Origin: Caldilineaceae bacterium
Lineage (GTDB): Bacteria; Chloroflexota; Anaerolineae; Caldilineales; Caldilineaceae
DNA length: 10,057 nucleotides
Assembly: GCA_012032975.1 (NCBI GenBank)
Contig: JAAUPU010000040.1
Coordinates: 1 to 10,057 of the forward strand
Direction of reading: 5' to 3'
This document shows, piece after piece, positions 6,284 through 10,057 of the stretch; position 1 is the first letter of the stretch; each line of letters begins with the position of its first letter. The translations under genes were made by a program, and so were the position numbers. The notes below the pieces were generated by a model. It was not told where the DNA came from. It worked only from the letters and a program-made list of their open reading frames with translations, and ran no database searches.

Positions 6284-7298
6284 TAGAAGTTCTCTCGCAA
6301 ATCTTCGCCGGTGTAGAGACTGGCGACTTCATCCTCATAGCCGTTGAACATCAACGTGTCCCGACGACCCACTTCGCCGATCCGCCGCTCGCTGCCCTGC
6401 GACCAGCGCGGGTGGTTGACGTTCGGATTGACGTTGGCGTAGAAGCCATACTCGTTCGGTGCAGAGGACATCCAGGTCGAGACGGGCATCTCTTCTACAA
6501 GGTCAATTTTCACGATGGCCTTGATACTTTGAATCCATATTTCCAGGGCACGACCAGGCGAAGGGGCGCGCCGTTGGAGTTTGCCAGCGGTTTGCCATAC
6601 ATGCCGGTCGCCATCAACGTCAGCGGGTGCATCGCTTCATCAAGGCGCAATCCTTCGCGATAGGGCCAATCCAGCCATCCGCTTTTTTGACCCGGCATCT
6701 GTTCTGGGCGCATGACCGTTTCAAAGCGCACGTACTTGGCTTCTGGCTTGGGTTCAACTGCTTCGAGCAGTGATGCGAGCGAGAAGCCGACCCACGGAAT
6801 CACCATAGACCAGGCTTCGACACAGCGCAATCGATAGATGCGCTCTTCCTGTTCAAAGTTGGAGAGCAGGTCGTTGAGGTCGAAGGTCGTCGGCTTGTTG
6901 ACCAGCCCACCCACCGCGACCTGCCAGGGGTAGGGTTCGAAGTCCTCAGCCAGCGGCGCCACCTGCTCTTTGGTGATCGTGAATTCGTAGTAGTTGTTGT
7001 AGTTGGTGATCTCTTCGTACGAATTTAATGAATCGCCTAGCTCATCAGTGGTCGAACTTGCGTAGGGTTCTGCATGGCCCAACGACGACGGCAGATCGCC
7101 GATCCCGGCGCTTCCCTCTGGCATGACCTCTGACGAAGGGGTCTCAGTGTCGCCTTGTATGGCAGGCGCACTAGAGCCTGGAACACCGCACGCGGCAAGG
7201 GCGAGTGCGCTGGCCGCAACACCCGCGCCAGCCATAAACTTGCGTCGATTCAGATATACATATTCGGGTGTTATTTCAGATGGCGATAGGTTGACCAT
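6283..7298 (-). CDS. msrP: MsrP, molybdopterin methionine sulfoxide reductase catalytic subunit, one frameshift
   Basis: MsrP reduces methionine sulfoxide in extracytoplasmic proteins using a molybdopterin cofactor. The N-terminus shows the family start ([18 protein letters not shown]), a twin-arginine motif (Arg18-Arg19), a hydrophobic stretch and a lipobox LAAC (34-37), so the protein is probably Tat-exported and lipid-anchored at Cys37. Cys159 ([11 protein letters not shown]) is the expected molybdenum ligand. The frame breaks after Lys257 (PWKYGFK), where coding AAA at 6528-6530 should be AAAA. With one A added the protein continues as [20 protein letters not shown] and ends [12 protein letters not shown], 338 residues in all. 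The ATG at 7296-7298 follows AAAGGA. It is coupled to msrQ. Sequencing error is the likely cause, since both halves are well conserved. Confidence 0.92.
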
Positions 7299-7554
7299 GA
7301 GATTCTATCCTTTCTCGGACGTAGCCATGTTCAGTGCGACGAATGGGCCTCTTTTTGCTCGTCGTGACTGGCAGTATACCGCCATGCTGTGAAGCAAGCC
7401 TTAAGTGACTATTACAAGAGCATTACACCGAGAGCGACCGTCATCAAGCCCGCCACGACGTCACAAGGCGACAGGATACACTCCACGCCCACCCATCTCT
7501 GTGATATGCTATACCCATTGCCGGTTGAAGAACCATCCACTTTCGAGGTCTGTT
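7299..7554. other. Divergent spacer between msrP and the DUF2231 gene
   Basis: These 256 bases separate divergent genes and should hold both promoters. On the minus strand a -10-like TATACT (7373-7378) lies 75 bases upstream of msrP. The best -35, GGCTTG at 16 bases, is weak. For the plus-strand gene, TATGCT (7505-7510) is a possible -10 with no good -35. No operator palindrome or known riboswitch was recognised. Confidence 0.35.
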
Positions 7555-8034
7555 GTGTCGCCAATCACTCATTTGCATCCTGCCACGGTGCACATCCCCA
7601 TCGCATTTCTGTTGCTGGCAAGCGTGGCCGGCCTGCTGCATATGTATTGGTCGCCCCGTCTGGAACTGCGCATTTTAACCTGGTGGCCCATGCTGCTCGG
7701 CTGGATTGCCTGTGCGGTAGCCGTCGCAACAGGGTTATTGGCGCAGAGTGGTTTGCCGCCTCAAGCGCCCTTTCGCAGCACGCTCAACTGGCATATCGGT
7801 TCTGGACTGGCTTTGCTGGTGGTGTACGCGGCGCCGTTGTACGTGCGCTGGCGTCGTCGCCCGCAGAATTCCATACGGTCTGCCCATGCCATGCCACAGC
7901 CCGATTTATTGGACGATGCAGAGGCCCGAATCTGGCTAACACTGGACTTGCTGGCGGGGATCGGTCTGCTTATCGCGACGGGCTGGAACGGCGGACGTCT
8001 GGTCTACGAATGGGCCGTCAATGTGCTTGGCTAG
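7555..8034 (+). CDS. DUF2231-type small membrane protein
   Basis: The 159-residue product has about four membrane helices (near 11-30, 43-63, 79-97 and 126-143). Family-like landmarks are the N-terminal LHPATVHIPIAFLL with His8 and His13, NWHIGSG with His80, and the C-terminal TGWNGGRLVYEWAVNVLG, close to the DUF2231 ending (TG-GG-LVY). The conserved histidines hint at haem or metal binding, but the family function is not established. I chose GTG at 7555-7557 because GAGG lies 6 bases upstream and family similarity begins there. The frame stays open upstream from ATG 7405, giving an unlikely Arg/Pro/Ser-rich extension. It is the only plus-strand gene in the window, and its last 17 bases overlap the tail of the opposite gene. 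Confidence 0.8.
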   Translation: MSPITHLHPATVHIPIAFLLLASVAGLLHMYWSPRLELRILTWWPMLLGWIACAVAVATGLLAQSGLPPQAPFRSTLNWHIGSGLALLVVYAAPLYVRWRRRPQNSIRSAHAMPQPDLLDDAEARIWLTLDLLAGIGLLIATGWNGGRLVYEWAVNVLG

Positions 8035-9760
8035 GTGGCGCTTCCGCAGCGGACATCTCTTCGACCGATTTTGTCGCCGCCTCTAGTTGGCCCAGCGCAA
8101 GCCGAGCTGCAGCCAACTCACCTTCCAATTCCTCTATCCGTTGCCGGGCCTGCGCAATCTCGTCTTCGCCGGGTCGTTTCTCCACCTCCGGCAGCCTGAC
8201 ACCGAGCCGGGCATCTTGGCGGATCGCCCGCGCGTGGATGAACAGTACAACCACCGCAATCAGGCTCCGCGCCGCTTCGGCCACGGTCTCGGGCGAGAAT
8301 ACCTGGGCATTCGGATCGCCAAGCGCAACCAGCAACAGCCGGTAGATGACCTGCGCCAGAAACGCCAGGATCAGCAGCGCGGCTACAAATGCAACGCCGT
8401 AGAGATAGGCCTTGCGCGGACCAGATGCACGCTCTGCCAACCCCTCCTCGCCCGAGTCAGTCGCTCGCAATTGGACCGTGCGCCAGTGCAGCGACCAAAC
8501 TGGCGCTCCAATGGCCAAAAGACTGAGGCCATTTGCCAGCGGTTGCGCCCACACGCGTCCACTGCTTGAAGCTGCCGCGCCTACGATGTTGGTCGCGACG
8601 AATAGCCAGTCCAAAATCGCTTGAAGCAGATCGACCGCGCCGAGCCAAAGCAAGGCCAAGCCGGTGGCCGTCACGGTGTAGTTGTAGATGCGGTCAACCA
8701 GCGCGCTTTCGCGACTGTCATCGAATCGGCTGGCTTCGCTGCTCAAGATGCGCGAATATCCGAACCAGATCGCGATGCCGACCGGAATATAGGCCAGTGG
8801 CGTGGCAAGGCCATCAAGAACCTCGGACATGGGCAGCGTGCTCGCGCCGAAGAGCCAAAGAAGCGTCTCGCTCAAGAGACTGGCTGCCGGAATCAGCGTC
8901 GCGAGCGCGCCGATCAAGACGCCAGCGTAAAGATATAACCGACGTAAACCGGTGCGGGCTTCATCGGGGTTTTGGTCGAAAATCTGCGACCAGCGACGCC
9001 AATGATAGTGACGGACGAATGCGCCGATCAGAACCAGGGTCAAGCCATTGCTCAACGAAACGCGCCACCAGCCAACGGTCGCAGGACCGGAGAATGAATC
9101 AAAGAGGAACTGCCAACTGCTCTCCAGCACCCCCGTTGCGCCGAAGAGCAGCATCAGCAGCGCAGCCAATCCAATCCCTGCCAGATAGAGGCGGCGAAAA
9201 ACACCCGACCATCCGTCCTCGTGACCCAGGTCGCCATCGCTCCGCAGAACACTTTGAAAATATCCGACCAGCCCAATCCCTGCGCAGGCCAAGAGCAGGT
9301 GGTATAGCCACGCGCTTGGCCAGAGGTCGTTGGTCGCCAGCGGCTCGCCCAAAGCCGACTGAATGATGCCGTCGAGCAGCGCGTAGATGCTCTGTAAGGT
9401 GGGAATGAGCGCAGCTGCGGACGCCGTGTAGAGAAAGAACTTGCGTACGGCTGCACGGCTCTCGCCTGCTTCCGCTTGCCGGCGCTGCATGTAGCCCCAG
9501 TGGATCAAAAAGAGGGGCGTGCTGACCAACAATAGACCCGCGCTGCGCGCCACGCTGTTGCGTACATAGTCGACTGTGTTCACATCGACCAGTCCGCGCT
9601 CGCCTAGCCAGACCGACGTCAAGATGTCCAGCAGCCCCGCAAAGCTGGCAAACGCCACCAGCAAACTGACCAGGGCGACCAGATAGAAATAGAGCCTGCG
9701 GATGGTCGCCAGGCGGCTGCTCGAATCGGTTTCTTGTTGCGAAGGGGTGGCTGGCGTCAT
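8018..9760 (-). CDS. Polytopic membrane protein with six DUF5671-like repeats and a C-terminal coiled coil
   Basis: The 580-residue product consists of six tandem modules of about 84 residues beginning at Arg21 (RRLYFY), Arg106 (RKFFLY), Arg189 (RRLYLA), Arg273 (RRLYLY), Arg357 (DRIYNY) and Arg449 (RKAYLY). Each module has a basic-aromatic entry, a membrane helix, a variable loop and a second helix often ending in an HW or HxR motif (LIHWGYM, YHWRRW, SLHWRTV, FIHARAIR). About 12 membrane helices result. A charged coiled coil (about 533-568, IAQARQRIEELEGELAAARL) and an Ala/Pro tail follow, probably cytoplasmic. The ATG at 9758-9760 starts 2 bases after the upstream stop with no clear ribosome-binding site, so translation is likely coupled. 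Function is unknown. The DUF5671 assignment is from motif memory, not a search. Confidence 0.75.
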   Translation of the reverse strand: MTPATPSQQETDSSSRLATIRRLYFYLVALVSLLVAFASFAGLLDILTSVWLGERGLVDVNTVDYVRNSVARSAGLLLVSTPLFLIHWGYMQRRQAEAGESRAAVRKFFLYTASAAALIPTLQSIYALLDGIIQSALGEPLATNDLWPSAWLYHLLLACAGIGLVGYFQSVLRSDGDLGHEDGWSGVFRRLYLAGIGLAALLMLLFGATGVLESSWQFLFDSFSGPATVGWWRVSLSNGLTLVLIGAFVRHYHWRRWSQIFDQNPDEARTGLRRLYLYAGVLIGALATLIPAASLLSETLLWLFGASTLPMSEVLDGLATPLAYIPVGIAIWFGYSRILSSEASRFDDSRESALVDRIYNYTVTATGLALLWLGAVDLLQAILDWLFVATNIVGAAASSSGRVWAQPLANGLSLLAIGAPVWSLHWRTVQLRATDSGEEGLAERASGPRKAYLYGVAFVAALLILAFLAQVIYRLLLVALGDPNAQVFSPETVAEAARSLIAVVVLFIHARAIRQDARLGVRLPEVEKRPGEDEIAQARQRIEELEGELAAARLALGQLEAATKSVEEMSAAEAPPSQAH

Positions 9761-9762
9761 GG

Positions 9763-10057
9763 TTAGTAGAAAAATTCCGCGGCGTCGATCTTCCAGCCAT
9801 CCTCGGTGTGGACGACCTGCACGACGCGTCGATTGCTCCATGTGGTGCGACCGCCAAAAAGCCCCCCCGAGCTGTAGTTGTCGGTTACAAAGGTGACGCT
9901 TGCGATCTCCGGGTCATCCTCGTCCACCTCGACGGAGACAATGCGCAGTCGCCGCGATTGGCCATCCTGAAAGCGACCACTGCTCAGCGGCCCATAGGGT
10001 GTATCCACATCTGCTTGATCCAGAACCCGTTCGGTATACTGGGCGCGCGCTTGGCAA
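9763..10057 (-). CDS. Partial hypothetical protein with NTF2/SnoaL-like C-terminus, 5' end outside the window
   Basis: The frame is open to the right edge. The visible 97 residues start inside the protein (QARAQYTERVLDQADVD) and end RRVVQVVHTEDGWKIDAAEFFY. The closing strands, a V-rich strand then DGWKIDA, look like the end of an NTF2-like or lumazine-binding-type cone fold, but no catalytic residues can be named. GTG at 10006-10008 could serve as a start, but the reading frame upstream looks coding and the fold would otherwise lack its helices, so I treat the gene as truncated by the window. Its stop lies 2 bases before the six-repeat membrane protein, which suggests an operon. Confidence 0.6.
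   Translation of the reverse strand, partial: CQARAQYTERVLDQADVDTPYGPLSSGRFQDGQSRRLRIVSVEVDEDDPEIASVTFVTDNYSSGGLFGGRTTWSNRRVVQVVHTEDGWKIDAAEFFY

Noticed and set aside
7405..7554. An earlier ATG start for the DUF2231 gene
   Set aside because: The added 50 residues are Arg/Pro/Ser-rich and non-membrane, and would cover the divergent promoter region. The GTG at 7555 has a better-placed ribosome-binding site.
9099..9857. A 252-codon minus-strand frame and other long frames overlapping the six-repeat gene
   Set aside because: They are GC-driven out-of-frame shadows. Only the 8018-9760 frame gives regular membrane helices and repeats.

Overview
This window is a bacterial chromosome segment that joins a conserved translation/transcription block to a small envelope and redox gene set. 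The taxon is an inference, most likely Chloroflexota (Anaerolineae/Caldilineae type). The clues are the EF-Tu sequence style, the acidic N-terminal extension on NusG, the DUF5671-type repeat membrane protein, and a Tat signal combined with a lipobox on MsrP. No mobile element, CRISPR array or integration scar was seen, and no gene-free stretch exceeds about 260 bases.

Minus strand, read right to left from about 4600 to 1: a strong promoter (4567-4594), tRNA-Thr(TGT), tRNA-Tyr(GTA), tRNA-Thr(GGT), tuf, tRNA-Trp(CCA), secE, nusG, rplK, rplA. A second promoter and an L10-type ribosomal protein leader follow, pointing out of the window towards the expected rplJ-rplL. This is the classic tRNA-tuf-secE-nusG-rplKAJL order. 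It makes the elongation factor and its tRNAs, a Sec translocase subunit, a transcription elongation factor and the L1 stalk and L11 proteins together. The spacers carry several strong inverted repeats that could act as terminators, attenuators or processing sites.

Middle (4720-7298, minus strand): msrP and msrQ overlap by one base and encode an extracytoplasmic methionine sulfoxide reductase and its haem membrane partner. They end at a strong hairpin terminator. Next comes an SDR oxidoreductase that lacks the usual catalytic serine, as in dihydropteridine-reductase-like SDRs.

Right side: a plus-strand DUF2231-type membrane protein (7555-8034) diverges from msrP. Its 3' end overlaps, tail to tail, a minus-strand 580-residue membrane protein built from six repeats of about 84 residues. 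That gene follows 2 bases after a partial NTF2-like gene that runs off the right edge.

Four single-base irregularities stand out: two reading-frame breaks in nusG, one in msrP, and one missing base in the tRNA-Trp anticodon arm. Three of them look like an A/T run read one base short. The simplest reading is residual sequencing error in a draft or long-read assembly. The A8 site in nusG is also a textbook slippery sequence, so programmed frameshifting or transcriptional slippage stays open. I did not find a convincing new multi-gene system. The most original items are the six-repeat membrane protein and the structured tuf leader.
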